A stretch of 54,453 nt of DNA from MGBC114844 sp910585855 (GTDB taxonomy: Bacteria; Bacillota; Clostridia; Lachnospirales; Lachnospiraceae), in assembly GCA_965646165.1 (NCBI GenBank), contig CBFFYP010000022.1:1-54453 (forward strand). The letters run 5' to 3'. Shown here piece after piece: positions 53,625 through 54,453 of this stretch (the first letter of the stretch is position 1; every line of letters begins with the position of its first letter). Below the pieces are notes generated by a model. It was not told the DNA's origin and did not search any database. It saw only the letters and a list, made by a program, of their open reading frames with translations. The position numbers were made by a program, and so were the translations under genes.

Positions 53625-53693
53625 TATCTAAATTGTGAATATTTAATTAAACTTTTAGAGATAGGATGCTGCCGGAAAGGGTTGGCTTTCACC

Positions 53694-54022
53694 GGACGCC
53701 AGAGGCGGTTTGCTCCTGTTCTTTGCCTGCTCCGCTCCAAACGGTAAGAAAGTCTAGGGCTTCTGATTTCGGTTCATCCAACCGAACGAACCGGGGCGCA
53801 ATTCGCCCTCACCATAGCCGAAACGAACTAGGTGTAAGAAAAGATTTTACCATCCATAAAACATCCTCTTCCCTATCCTTCGGGCTAAACACTCCCCTTT
53901 TTTTGCATACCCTGCATAGAAGCAGGATATGCAAAAAATTCTAAGCGTTTCCACAGAAGCCCAAGACTTTCTAACCGTTCTCCGAAGTCGCTGGCAAAAA
54001 ACAGGAGCAAACCGCCTCTCGC
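53694..54022 (-). repeat. Repeat B6, left half of composite B6-A9
   Basis: Family B in reverse orientation, with the conserved B tail (GATGCTGCCGGAAAGGG, then GGCTTTCACC) on its left from about 53660. Its outer stem has one mismatch (TTCTTTG against CAAAAAA) that is a G-U pair on the element-forward strand. One GC-helix change (CACTCCCC) is not compensated. Confidence 0.92.
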
Positions 54023-54127
54023 TGTTGGTGGAATAGCGTAGAAGTTATACTTTATTACATTATTACAGGACAAGTATTCTGCAAAGTTTAGACATAATTC
54101 TTTTTCTGTTCCGGTGTCAAGAAACAG

Positions 54128-54453
54128 CCAGATTCGAAAACGGTGGGCAGACTGCAGTGACTTTGAAAAAAAGTTAGAAGTTCTTGGACTTCTGCTCGAA
54201 AACCTAAGATTTTTTTCACATCCTGCTTCCATGCAGGGTGTGAAAAAAAAGGGGCGTGTTTAGCCCGAAGAACAGAAAAGAAACTGTCTTACGGCTGAGA
54301 AAATCCTTCCTTACACCCGTTTGGTTTCGGCTGTTATGAGGGCGAATTGCGCCCCGGTCTGTCTGGTTGGATAAAGGAAAAGGCAGAAGTCTTAGAACTT
54401 CTTGCTTTTTGGAAACCGGAACAGCAGGCTGCCCACCGTTTTCGAATCTGGCG
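54128..54453 (+). repeat. Repeat A9 (right end just beyond the window)
   Basis: Family A, complete except for the last few bases of the GGCGTCC end. Together with B6 it is the reverse complement of the A(-)B(+) arrangement of the other composites. Its outer stem is CAGATTCGAAAACGGTGGGC and complement. Confidence 0.92.

Overview
The window is chromosomal DNA of a low-GC Firmicute, most likely a gut-type Clostridium of the Lachnospiraceae kind. The evidence is the gene order rimO-pgsA-cinA-recA-recX-rny, the ireB-ruvX-DUF1292-rnj-ylbF-mltG-trmR-U32 cluster, a single-chain PurL, strong AGGAGG ribosome binding sites and AT-rich intergenic DNA. Nearly all genes are on the minus strand. Only a BFD-type ferredoxin domain protein, cinA, an AraC regulator and an HPr-like protein are on the plus strand. 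There is no prophage, transposase, CRISPR array or rRNA.

Layout from left to right: mgtE; a DUF815 AAA ATPase, an AlkD-like protein and a Na/Pi cotransporter; asparaginase diverging from the BFD protein; purL; rny, recX and recA (recA with a complete SOS promoter); inverted cinA; pgsA and rimO; a SWIM/SNF2 helicase; a nucleotidyltransferase; a GH31 glycosidase diverging from its probable AraC regulator; a three-gene envelope operon (large lipoprotein plus two DUF4230 membrane proteins); tRNA-Thr(CGU); the U32, TrmR, MltG-like, YlbF, RNase J, DUF1292, RuvX and IreB cluster; mtaB; an HPr-like gene; a ThiI, cysteine desulfurase, RsmE and PrmA run; and a MoxR, DUF58 and transglutaminase operon.

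The striking part is between the genes. About a quarter of a hundred copies or fragments of three related repeat types fill most gaps, named here A, B and C. A and B (about 330 bp) share a highly structured core: a strong hairpin with a UUCCAU-type loop, a two-part GC helix around a conserved internal loop, and flanking AGAAGU/ACUUCU hairpins. They are closed by different long outer stems. C (about 145-160 bp) has a different core and its own long outer stem. In all three, both strands of the outer stem change together from copy to copy, and several inner pairs covary too. A and C end in the same GGACGC terminus, and in every solo intact copy that terminus points at the 3' end of a gene, sometimes supplying its stop codon. 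A and B form ordered head-to-head composites of about 0.8 kb, with collapsed derivatives. I know of no named family that matches, but I could not search any database. These repeats are the best candidate for an undescribed system: a non-autonomous mobile element family, a structured RNA family, or both.

Secondary points: cinA is inverted in its conserved neighbourhood and is flanked by oppositely oriented C fragments. The recA leader holds twin LexA boxes, a 44-codon ORF and a hairpin. The HPr-like protein lacks the phosphorylatable histidine loop.
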